64,000 nucleotides of DNA from Xenorhabdus griffiniae. GTDB lineage: Bacteria > Pseudomonadota > Gammaproteobacteria > Enterobacterales > Enterobacteriaceae. Positions 17,711 through 25,122 of this stretch are shown piece after piece. Under the pieces are notes generated by a model. It saw nothing but the letters and a program-made list of their open reading frames with translations, was not told the origin of the DNA and searched no databases. Made by a program: the position numbers and the translations under genes. The stretch is from positions 1,116,001 through 1,180,000 of the forward strand of contig NZ_CP147737.1 in assembly GCF_037265215.1 (NCBI RefSeq). Reading direction: 5' to 3'. Each line of letters opens with the position of its first letter. The first letter of the stretch is position 1.

Positions 17711-18559
17711 TTATTTTTTAGATGCAAAAGCAGCTTCTAAAACACCTTTTATTCCTACTTCGAGTGAAATTTTAGGCTGCCAATTAAACAATTCTTTTGC
17801 CAAAGCAATGTCTATTGAAACAGATCTTGCATCAAATGCTCTGGCAGATTTTTTGATTACCTTAATTGGTTGATCAGCGACTTTCAAAAAAATTTCATAA
17901 AGATCGCTAAGAGTTACTGTATCTCCAGAGCCAATATTGACAGTTAATCCTGCATAACATGATTGATAGCCGTTCATAATTTTTAATGTGATTTCTGCTA
18001 AATCAAAGATGCTGAGATAATCTCGCCCTGAATTTCCCATCATTTCTATTGATTCGTTACTACATATCTTTTGTGCCCAATGGGCTATAACTCCAAAGCC
18101 TGGTTTGGGTTTTTGGTTGGGTCCATAGATGTTCGATAATCTTAAAATAAGAGATTCGACCCAGTCAGATTGTCGTACTACTGACTCTTGAGCTAACTTG
18201 CTACATCCATAAAGATTTACAGGTGATAATAATGAAGACTCTCTATAAGGCTGAATACCTGAAGAGTCATATACTGTTCCCGCAGAAGAAGCAAATACGA
18301 ATAAAGGGTGTGTATTAATATTTTTTAATCTATTTAAAAATTGGATAAGACTATGCAAATCAAAATCTACGTGTTCAGTATCACCCTTTGCGTTGTGCGG
18401 TGTGGTTGATCCTGCTAAATAGAATATGATATCTGTATCATAATTTTCAATTTTACTATTTCGAGTGACAGTGACTGGGTTATAGCCGTTTTTTCGAAGT
18501 ATTTTGACCACTGCACTCCCGATAAATCCATCAGATCCAACCACTGTGACACTTTTCAT
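17711..18559 (-). CDS. NAD-dependent epimerase/dehydratase (extended SDR)
   Basis: Extended short-chain dehydrogenase/reductase that usually acts on nucleotide-activated sugars. The Rossmann start SVTVVGSDGFIGSAVVKIL has the GxxGxxG pattern. FVFASSAGTVYDSSG contributes the catalytic Ser region, and the YGCSKLAQE segment gives the YxxxK pair near residues 112-116. RLSNIYGPNQKP matches the conserved R-NVYGP stretch. 282 aa is slightly short for the family. I place the start at 18559, behind AAGGGAGA; the open frame upstream lacks a good site. It may make the activated sugar for the glycosyltransferase, or modify a cyclitol. It is the outermost gene of the minus-strand half, facing the divergent region. 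Confidence 0.83.
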   Translation of the reverse strand: MKSVTVVGSDGFIGSAVVKILRKNGYNPVTVTRNSKIENYDTDIIFYLAGSTTPHNAKGDTEHVDFDLHSLIQFLNRLKNINTHPLFVFASSAGTVYDSSGIQPYRESSLLSPVNLYGCSKLAQESVVRQSDWVESLILRLSNIYGPNQKPKPGFGVIAHWAQKICSNESIEMMGNSGRDYLSIFDLAEITLKIMNGYQSCYAGLTVNIGSGDTVTLSDLYEIFLKVADQPIKVIKKSARAFDARSVSIDIALAKELFNWQPKISLEVGIKGVLEAAFASKK

Positions 18560-19119
18560 TCGATTCTCCCTTAATTTCATTTCATGAAAGTTTTGCTGTT
18601 TAAGAATGCTTTCGAATCTGCCTTGTAGCTGATTGTTTGTGGTTGATGACTGCCTAGCTTTCATACTAAATCTTTTTTCATAATAGTGAAAATTTCATGT
18701 TTTTATATTTATATCAATATATTATATGTCAAGTGTTTTAGAGAAATATTCACATATCTGATAAATTGCTACGTATACTGTAGTTTGTAGTAAAGATTCA
18801 CAAAAAACAGGGCAGAAATTCAGTTAGTTGATTATCATTTTGAAAAGTTATTTAGGCTTACACATCAACTATCCATGCTCGAAATTTAGAGCTGCAGAGA
18901 TACTACAGTCAAAAAAAAACAAAAAATACAACAATATTTAACAATTAACTAACAAAAAATGCTATAGCGAAAAGTTCTCAATGGATTATATTAAACCATC
19001 TACTAAATGGGTAATGCTGGATTAATACAATAAGAGCAACAGGTGCATAATTGAAAGGCGAGTCAACTGTCAGTATATTTCGAGAATTTAACGATATAAA
19101 AACCATTTTTATGAAGATA
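18560..19119. other. AT-rich divergent promoter region
   Basis: No gene seen. Genes to the left read leftward and those to the right rightward, so promoters for both cluster halves probably lie here and beyond the IS982 insertion. AT content is very high; I do not assign exact -35/-10 boxes. Confidence 0.45.
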
Positions 19120-20130
19120 ACGCGATGCTCAACTTTTATGATGAGTTGAAATGACATAGCCGCTCCTTTATAACTTTAAGTCGTCAAAAATAGAGAAATA
19201 AAGGAACAAAAGGCTATGTCACAGCAAGATTTTATCATTTGGGTGTTTTGTTGGGTAGATGACAATTTAACGCAGTTACAGCAAGGTATGCGATTCAGAA
19301 GCCGGGGATATCCGCCTAAACTGAGCGATGCCGAAGCCATCACGATGGAAGTGGTGGGTGAATTTTTAGGTTTTTCAATAGATAAAGGCATTTGGACGTA
19401 CTTTAATGACCACTGGCGCGAGTGGTTCCCGGGGCTGGGTTCACGCGCCAATTTCGCGAAACAGATTTCGAATCTTTGGGTTGTTAAACAACAACTGCAA
19501 GAAAAGCTGGCGAGGTTATTGGGCGCGCTCGACAGACCGGTCCATATTATCGACGGATTTCCGCTGCCCGTCTGTGGATTCAAAAGAGCAAAAGGCAGTG
19601 CCAACTTCAAAGGACAAGCCGATTATAGGTACTGCGCCGCCAAAAACGAAACTTACTACGGCTTCAAAGGGCATCTCATGATAGACGAAATCGGCGTGGT
19701 AACCGGGTTTACACTGACGCCCGCCAATGTCAGTGAGCGTGAAGCAACCTGGGATGTGATCGGCTCGATAAAAGGCTATTTGCTGGGTGATAAAGGCTAT
19801 TTAGGCATTGAATTTAAACAGGAAATGAAGGCAGAAGGTATTGAAATGATTACCCCGGTGCGTGCCAATATGGGTGATCCCATTCCCAGAAAAACGAGAA
19901 GGGTCATTAACGCCAAACGCCGTTTAATTGAAACCGTGATTGGTCAACTCGCCGGACAATTTGCTATCGAGAAGTGCTGGGCACGGGATTTATGGCATTT
20001 GAGTAATCGAATTGCCAGAAAACTTCTTTCTCACACGTTGGGTATTTTTGCCAATTTTAAACAAGGAAAAAATCAACGCGACTGGCTCCAACAAGCCAAC
20101 GTGATAGGATGTTAAAGTCGAGCATCGCGT
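19120..20130 (+). mobile_element. IS982-family insertion sequence with 7-bp target duplication
   Basis: Terminal inverted repeats are ACGCGATGCTCAACTTT (19120-19136) and, at the right end, AAAGTCGAGCATCGCGT (20114-20130): 16 of 17 positions match. The element is flanked by the direct repeat GAAGATA at 19113-19119 and 20131-20137. Length 1011 bp, with one intact transposase gene. It lies in the divergent region of the biosynthetic cluster, and the intact duplication points to recent insertion. Confidence 0.93.
19216..20115 (+). CDS. IS982 family transposase
   Basis: DDE transposase, 299 aa, full length for the family. Family marks are FCWVDDNLTQLQQGM near the start, LSDAEAITMEVVGEFLG, HIIDGFPLPVC, GFKGHLMID, LLGDKGYLG with a catalytic Asp, and RRLIETVIGQLAGQF with the catalytic Glu. 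AAAGGAACAAAAGG precedes the ATG. The gene occupies almost the whole insertion sequence and its stop lies in the right inverted repeat. No frameshift is seen, so it may be active. Confidence 0.94.
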   Translation: MSQQDFIIWVFCWVDDNLTQLQQGMRFRSRGYPPKLSDAEAITMEVVGEFLGFSIDKGIWTYFNDHWREWFPGLGSRANFAKQISNLWVVKQQLQEKLARLLGALDRPVHIIDGFPLPVCGFKRAKGSANFKGQADYRYCAAKNETYYGFKGHLMIDEIGVVTGFTLTPANVSEREATWDVIGSIKGYLLGDKGYLGIEFKQEMKAEGIEMITPVRANMGDPIPRKTRRVINAKRRLIETVIGQLAGQFAIEKCWARDLWHLSNRIARKLLSHTLGIFANFKQGKNQRDWLQQANVIGC

Positions 20131-20221
20131 GAAGATAATTATTGTTATTTAACCACCATATGGATTTTATTATAATTGAAATATATTTGTCATACCATGA
20201 TGTGGTGATTTATTTTTCCAT

Positions 20222-20375
20222 ATGAAAGGTTAAAACCACCGTCTTTAGACGGTGACCTTGAACTTAAATATTTTGACGTATGCGCGTTTAGACAGGACGG
20301 TTTGACGACTTTCAGTCGTCAGTCCTGGCTGCGCTAACCCACCGACTTTAGTCGGTGGTAGTTGAGTTCGAGTAT
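20222..20375 (+). mobile_element. Probable IS200/IS605-derived palindromic mini-element
   Basis: Three perfect hairpins are packed in 120 bases: CACCGTC-TTTA-GACGGTG (20237-20254), GACGACT-TTC-AGTCGTC inside a longer AGGAC/GTCCT stem (20295-20326), and CCACCGAC-TTTA-GTCGGTGG (20339-20358). Hairpins with short TTTA-type loops near both ends, no long terminal inverted repeat and no gene fit a non-autonomous IS200/IS605 derivative (PATE-like). It sits just upstream of the dehydrogenase at 20403. A structured 5' leader is the alternative. Confidence 0.55.
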
Positions 20376-20402
20376 TCCCTTGATTGAAGCGGAGAGAGAA
20401 AA

Positions 20403-21551
20403 ATGTCAGAAACATTTCGTATAAAAGTAGGAGTAGTTGGATGTGGTTCAATTTCTCAAATCATGCATTTACCAAATCTAAAAGAACTCAATGAACTTTT
20501 TGAAATTAAAGCAATATGCGATTTTTCTATTCGCCTTTTAAACAAGATAGGGCAGAAATATAACATTGATGATAAATATAGATATACTGATTATGCTGAG
20601 TTTCTTGATTCAGATATCGATGCTGTATTTGTCCTAACGGAAGGTTCTCATGCTCCGCTTGTTTCACAAGCTTTAAAGACAGGAAAGCATGTTTTTTGCG
20701 AAAAACCGCTTTGTTTTACGGTGAAGGAAGCTGAAGAAATTGAAACAATCTTAAAGGAAATTGATAAAATCGTGATGGTTGGTTATATGAAACGTTACGA
20801 TCCTGGATTTAAACGCGCTCTTGATCTCATTAAACAGATGGAAAACCCTCGTTATACCCAAGTAACAGTTCTCCATCCGAGTGAACAGCAATATTTCGAT
20901 ATGCATGAAGTTCTTCGATTCAATGATATACCCGAAGATATAAAAGAAGCGAAAATTCAAGAACAAAATAATATTTTAACTAACGCAGTAGGGGATATTG
21001 AGGAAAATATTAAATATATTTATCACGATGCTATGCTCAGTAGTATGATTCACAATATTAATCTAATTCGTACCATGTTTGGTGAACCAATTGGAGTTCT
21101 ATCAACGCAAATATGGCCTATACACTCTTATTATCCTACTATAAACACAGTCTTAAATTATGGTGAAAACCACCACATAATACTAACTTGGTCTTATTTG
21201 TCTGAAGTTAGAAACTATATTGAAGAACTCTCAGTGTATTCGGATTCTGAACGTATAAAAGCAAAATTTAGCTCTCCATTTTTGAAAAATATACCAACGA
21301 TAGTTTCTCAGGAATATATGCAAGATGGGAAATTAATCACTAGTGAAGTAGAGGTTTCTTATGATAATGCATTCAAAGAAGAACTACGAGTTTTCTATCA
21401 GTGTGTTATCAATAATAATAATGTAATTACTGATGTTCTTGATGCTAAAGAAGACATAAAATTACTCCAATCAATATTAGCAGCGAATCATCCCAAAGGC
21501 CTTGGTGGAGAAGTCTTGCAACGATTAATTGCTTCTAAAAATCATGAGTAA
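20403..21551 (+). CDS. Gfo/Idh/MocA family oxidoreductase
   Basis: Second dehydrogenase of this family in the cluster, 382 aa. Rossmann motif VGVVGCGSISQIMHLPNL near residues 9-26; AVFVLTEGSHAPLVSQALKTGKHVFCEKPL carries the conserved EKP lysine near 100; MVGYMKRYDPGF follows. The C-terminal domain has an extra insertion (residues about 165-215) compared with plain inositol dehydrogenases. GGAGAG precedes the ATG. It begins the plus-strand operon that, apart from the IS110-type insertion, continues to the phosphatase. It probably oxidises or reduces a cyclitol keto group; two such enzymes suit a product aminated at two carbons. Substrate is not readable from sequence. Confidence 0.85.
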   Translation: MSETFRIKVGVVGCGSISQIMHLPNLKELNELFEIKAICDFSIRLLNKIGQKYNIDDKYRYTDYAEFLDSDIDAVFVLTEGSHAPLVSQALKTGKHVFCEKPLCFTVKEAEEIETILKEIDKIVMVGYMKRYDPGFKRALDLIKQMENPRYTQVTVLHPSEQQYFDMHEVLRFNDIPEDIKEAKIQEQNNILTNAVGDIEENIKYIYHDAMLSSMIHNINLIRTMFGEPIGVLSTQIWPIHSYYPTINTVLNYGENHHIILTWSYLSEVRNYIEELSVYSDSERIKAKFSSPFLKNIPTIVSQEYMQDGKLITSEVEVSYDNAFKEELRVFYQCVINNNNVITDVLDAKEDIKLLQSILAANHPKGLGGEVLQRLIASKNHE

Positions 21552-21625
21552 CACTCTAGGAGAATGTAATGAACGCATCCCAACCACTTGGCCTTTGGTA
21601 CCGTGCTGGAATTGAGAGATGAGGC

Positions 21626-21701
21626 GTGGATCCTCACAGATTTCCGGCCTTATAGTGCCTAAAGCGGGAGCCTGTTGCTCCCTGATGACTGGAGGATCCA
21701 C
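21626..21701 (+). promoter_or_regulatory. Inverted repeat covering the transposase ribosome site
   Basis: GTGGATCCTC (21626-21635) pairs exactly with GAGGATCCAC (21692-21701). The right arm contains the GGAGG ribosome site of the transposase start at 21704, so transcripts beginning outside the element could fold and hide the site. Confidence 0.55.
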
Positions 21702-21703
21702 TC

Positions 21704-22723
21704 ATGAAACATACACCTTTTGGCGTCGATATTGCAAAACATTTGATGCAGATTCATTTTGTTGATGAATACACCGGTGAACTCATTGATAAGCAACTGA
21801 GGCGAAATGACTTTTTAACGTTCTTCAGTAACCGTGAGCCTTGCCTGATTGGCATGGAAGCCTGTGGCGGTGCGCATTATTGGGCACGGGAGCTAAGAAA
21901 GCTGGGGCATGAAGTCCGTTTGCTTCAGGCTAAATTTGTCAAAGCGTTTCGGATGGGAAACAAAAACGATGTTCAGGATGCCCGGGCTATTTGGCTGGCC
22001 GTTCAGCAACCCGGTAAATCGGTCGCTGTCAAAAACGAAGAACAACAGGCCATTTTGTCGTTACACCGGATGCGCTACCAGCTAGTGAAATTCAGAACCT
22101 CGCAAATCAATGCGTTGCATGGCTTACTGCTGGAATTTGGTGAAACCGTGCATAAGGGAAGAGCCTCACTGGATAAAGCGATGCCGGAGGTGCTTGAGCG
22201 GCTAAGGGAAAAACTCGCCCCATTCCTGCTTGGACTCCTTGAAGAACAATACCGTCGTTTGGACGAAATCGATGAACAAATTGACCTGGTGGAAAAACAA
22301 CTGACGGCGTGGGCAAAGCAGAATGCTGATTGTCAGCGAATTATGAAAATTCCCGGAGTCGGTGTCTTAATTGCCACAGCCGCCATCGCGACGATGGGCG
22401 AGCCCAGCGGGTTTCGGTCGGGCAGGGAATTTTCGGCCTATTTGGGCCTGGTGCCGAAACAAACGGGAACGGGAGGCAGGGTCAAATTACTGGGCATCAG
22501 CAAACGGGGAGATACCTACTTGAGAACCCTGTTTATTCACGGTGCTAGAGCGGCCACCTTACTCACGAAAACCCCGTCGCCGTGGGTGACAGAACTGAAA
22601 GAACGACGCCCAACCTGTGTAGCGATAGTAGGCATGGCTAATAAGCTGGCTCGTACCGTTTGGGCACTGGTTGCCCATCAACGGGACTACCAAAAAGATT
22701 ACGTCAGTGTGAGGCCTTACTAA
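21704..22723 (+). CDS. IS110/IS1111 family transposase (DEDD)
   Basis: A 339-aa transposase with a RuvC-like N-terminal DEDD domain (FGVDIAKHLMQ, LIGMEACGGAHYWARELRKLGHEV, GNKNDVQDARAIW) and a C-terminal IS116/IS110/IS902 domain (IMKIPGVGVLIATAAIATMG, FSAYLGLVPKQTGTGG and the conserved Ser/Gly-rich stretch after it). The four acidic residues appear intact. The start ATG follows GGAGGATCCACTC. Such enzymes use a structured RNA from a non-coding end to choose donor and target. No frameshift is seen. Confidence 0.94.
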   Translation: MKHTPFGVDIAKHLMQIHFVDEYTGELIDKQLRRNDFLTFFSNREPCLIGMEACGGAHYWARELRKLGHEVRLLQAKFVKAFRMGNKNDVQDARAIWLAVQQPGKSVAVKNEEQQAILSLHRMRYQLVKFRTSQINALHGLLLEFGETVHKGRASLDKAMPEVLERLREKLAPFLLGLLEEQYRRLDEIDEQIDLVEKQLTAWAKQNADCQRIMKIPGVGVLIATAAIATMGEPSGFRSGREFSAYLGLVPKQTGTGGRVKLLGISKRGDTYLRTLFIHGARAATLLTKTPSPWVTELKERRPTCVAIVGMANKLARTVWALVAHQRDYQKDYVSVRPY

Positions 22724-22980
22724 GGCGCTTCACTGGTCAACTTTAACTTGTAACACAACAAGGATGAATGCAGAAAGATTGCTGAGGCAAGGGTAACGAT
22801 GACAAAGACAGGTAAGACCGTGACTTGCTAAACCTGAATAGTTCCTTGAGCATAAAGCTCGTCAGGAGAATGAGGAGCAAGCCAGCGGATTACATCGAGG
22901 CCCGCAGTTTTGGCTGCAATAAGGCCGGATATAGAGCTGCAACCTACCGTCGATGTCAGCGTGGTTTTTGTCTTGCAAAC
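22724..22980 (+). ncRNA. Candidate bridge (seeker) RNA region of the IS1111-type element
   Basis: About 257 bases between the transposase stop and the right inverted repeat hold no gene of their own. In IS1111-group elements the guide RNA for recombination is encoded at this end. I infer its presence from position and element type only; the fold and the target- and donor-binding loops were not determined. Confidence 0.4.
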
Positions 22981-23002
22981 GGGATGCGTTCATATAGGAA
23001 AT

Positions 23003-24346
23003 ATGATAAATAGAAAGAATAAGCTTCCATCTCCTATCACTGAGAAAGTAATTTCGAAATTTTCAGAATACTCATTACCTGGTGGGCCTATAATTACCGA
23101 GTATGCGAACATTGTAGTAGATTACGCAAAAAATGCACATATTTGGGATTCCGATGGAAATCGGTATATCGATTTTTTCACCGGGGTTGGTGTTTGTAAT
23201 ATTGGGCATTCTCATCCGAAATTTCAAGAACGTATGATGGGACAACTTTCTAGATGTACTGTTGGTAGTTTCTATACAGACGTTCGTGCCCAACTTTATG
23301 AAAGTATAGCAGATTTTTTACCATCAAACCTGCAACATATACATATGTTTTCAACAGGAAGTGAAGCAGTCGAAGCTGCTATTCGATTTGCACGGGCAGC
23401 AAGTGGGCGAGAAGAAGTAATTAGTTTCTGGGGCGGTTTTCATGGTAAAACTCAAGGCGCTATCAGTCTCCATGCCGGGCCAAGAAAAAAAGATGTTGGC
23501 CCCTTGCCAACAGGCACTCATCATATTCCCTATGCCTATTGTTTTCGATGTCCTTTAAAACTCAAATTCCCTGACTGTCAATATGCCTGTGTTGAACTTG
23601 CAAAAAATACAATAAAAGAGAGTACAACAGAAAATATCGCAGCCATAATTATAGAGCCTGTTCAGGGTACTAATGGAAATATCGTTCCTCCTCCAGGATA
23701 TCTAAAAAAAATACGTAAACTAGCCGACGATTTTGGAGCATTATTGATTTTTGATGAGGTAATCACAGGATTTGGAAGAACTGGACAGTTTTTCGCTTAT
23801 GAACACGAAAATGTAACGCCCGATATTTTGGTTCTTGGTAAGGCCATGGGTTCTGGTATACCTGTAAGTGCCATAATTAGCGATTCTAATTTGGTTAAAG
23901 ATACATCATTTTCTTCTCCGAGTGCAGCTTCTTCAACATTTAGTGGCAACCCTTTAGCTAGTGCAGCAGCCTTAGCTACAGTTGAAATCATTCGAGATGA
24001 ACATCTAGTTGAACGAAGTTGTGAATTAGGCAAACTAGCAGAAAGCATCATTGAATCATGGCCTAATGATATATCTGTAGTTGGAAATGTTGGAATACTA
24101 GGACTCATGATTGGCTTAGAACTAGTCTGTCCAGGCACAAACCATCCATTACCTACTGAGTTAACTCGCCATTTTTTTCATTCTTTGCTTCGGCGTGGCA
24201 TTATCGCTATGGCATATGGAAGTCGGATTAGATTATATCCACCATTATCTATTAATGATTTTGACCTTCGAGAAGGATTGCTGGTTATACAAAGTGAACT
24301 ACAAATGCTTTCTAAGATTATCAAAAATTATCCTTTTGAGGAGTGA
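23003..24346 (+). CDS. Class III PLP-dependent aminotransferase
   Basis: PLP enzyme that transfers an amino group from an omega-amine or amino acid donor to a keto or aldehyde substrate. After the N-terminal segment DGNRYIDFFTGVGVCNIGHSHP come FSTGSEAVEAAIRFARA (phosphate-binding), FWGGFHGKTQGA, LLIFDEVITGFGRTGQF with the PLP-binding Asp, and LVLGKAMGSGIPVSA with the Schiff-base Lys near residue 279. A Cys-containing stretch (HIPYAYCFRCPLKLKFPDCQYACVEL) is inserted in the middle, common in 4-aminobutyrate-type members. I start at 23003, behind ATAGGAA; the frame is open upstream only through IS DNA. It would provide the second amination of the pathway or aminate a side chain. Confidence 0.88.
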   Translation: MINRKNKLPSPITEKVISKFSEYSLPGGPIITEYANIVVDYAKNAHIWDSDGNRYIDFFTGVGVCNIGHSHPKFQERMMGQLSRCTVGSFYTDVRAQLYESIADFLPSNLQHIHMFSTGSEAVEAAIRFARAASGREEVISFWGGFHGKTQGAISLHAGPRKKDVGPLPTGTHHIPYAYCFRCPLKLKFPDCQYACVELAKNTIKESTTENIAAIIIEPVQGTNGNIVPPPGYLKKIRKLADDFGALLIFDEVITGFGRTGQFFAYEHENVTPDILVLGKAMGSGIPVSAIISDSNLVKDTSFSSPSAASSTFSGNPLASAAALATVEIIRDEHLVERSCELGKLAESIIESWPNDISVVGNVGILGLMIGLELVCPGTNHPLPTELTRHFFHSLLRRGIIAMAYGSRIRLYPPLSINDFDLREGLLVIQSELQMLSKIIKNYPFEE

Positions 24347-24351
24347 TTATT

Positions 24352-25122
24352 ATGCGTATTGGATGTGTTATTTCTAATAATCAACAACTAGCATGGGCTC
24401 AAGAATACGATTTTGATTACCTCGAAATAAAAGGTGATTTTCTTCTTCAACTTTTTAGAGACGGAGATTTTGATAATTTACTAAAAGTTGAAAATATATC
24501 TTTCGAAGCCATGACATCTCCATTACCACGAGAACTTGGTGCTAAAATTGTTGGCGATAATTCGGATCATACATATGCGCTTAAAATTTTCACACAACTG
24601 ATTGATCTATCCGTAATACTTGGAATAAAAAAAGTTACACTAGGTAGTGGTCAAGCACGTTCTGTACCTGAACATTTTAAACGTATCTGTGCATACAAAC
24701 AATTTATAGATTTTATAAATAAAGCCAAGGATGAGTGTACAAGTAGAAAACAAATACTTAGTATTGAGCCACTGCATAGTGGTGAAACAAATTTCATAAA
24801 TTCATGTATTGAGGCACAGAGAGTAATAAATGATATTCCTGATATTTCAATAACGGCTGACTGCTACCATATTTTCACTGAACAACTGAGTCTCAGTGAT
24901 GAGCTATATAAAAGCAAAATAATGCATGCTCATACTTCATTTATTCCTCGTGGTTCAGGTGTATTCAGAGAAGAGTATCAGCTGTCATTTCTAAAAAAAC
25001 TACACGTGATTGGCTGCAATGAAATATCTATAGAGGAAAATTTTAATAGCAAGAAGAATATGCATGAAATGTTATTAAAATTGCGAAAATTAAGTGAACA
25101 TATTACAGGAGATATAAAGTGA
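24352..25122 (+). CDS. TIM-barrel sugar/inosose isomerase or epimerase
   Basis: A 256-aa member of the xylose isomerase-like TIM-barrel (AP endonuclease 2) superfamily. Barrel strands carry FDYLEIKGDF, KVTLGSGQARSVP, LSIEPLHSGETNFINS (metal-binding Glu region), ISITADCYHIF and KIMHAHTSF, then EISIEENF at the C-terminal strand. These match the metal ligands Glu, Asp, His and Glu of IolE/IolI and hydroxypyruvate isomerase relatives. GAGGAG precedes the ATG at 24352, six bases after the aminotransferase. IolI-type enzymes interconvert inososes, so isomerising a keto-inositol is a reasonable guess. Its last codon overlaps the start of the next gene. Confidence 0.8.
   Translation: MRIGCVISNNQQLAWAQEYDFDYLEIKGDFLLQLFRDGDFDNLLKVENISFEAMTSPLPRELGAKIVGDNSDHTYALKIFTQLIDLSVILGIKKVTLGSGQARSVPEHFKRICAYKQFIDFINKAKDECTSRKQILSIEPLHSGETNFINSCIEAQRVINDIPDISITADCYHIFTEQLSLSDELYKSKIMHAHTSFIPRGSGVFREEYQLSFLKKLHVIGCNEISIEENFNSKKNMHEMLLKLRKLSEHITGDIK

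Larger units (their letters stand above)
21569..22993 (+). mobile_element. IS110-family element, IS1111 group
   Basis: The transposase gene is bounded by the inverted pair ATGAACGCATCCC (21569-21581) and GGGATGCGTTCAT (22981-22993), 13 of 13 matching. Inverted repeats are present in the IS1111 subgroup and absent from classical IS110. The left non-coding end is 135 bases and the right end about 270, again the IS1111 pattern. No target duplication is visible, as expected. It separates the dehydrogenase from the class III aminotransferase in what would otherwise be one operon. Confidence 0.8.
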
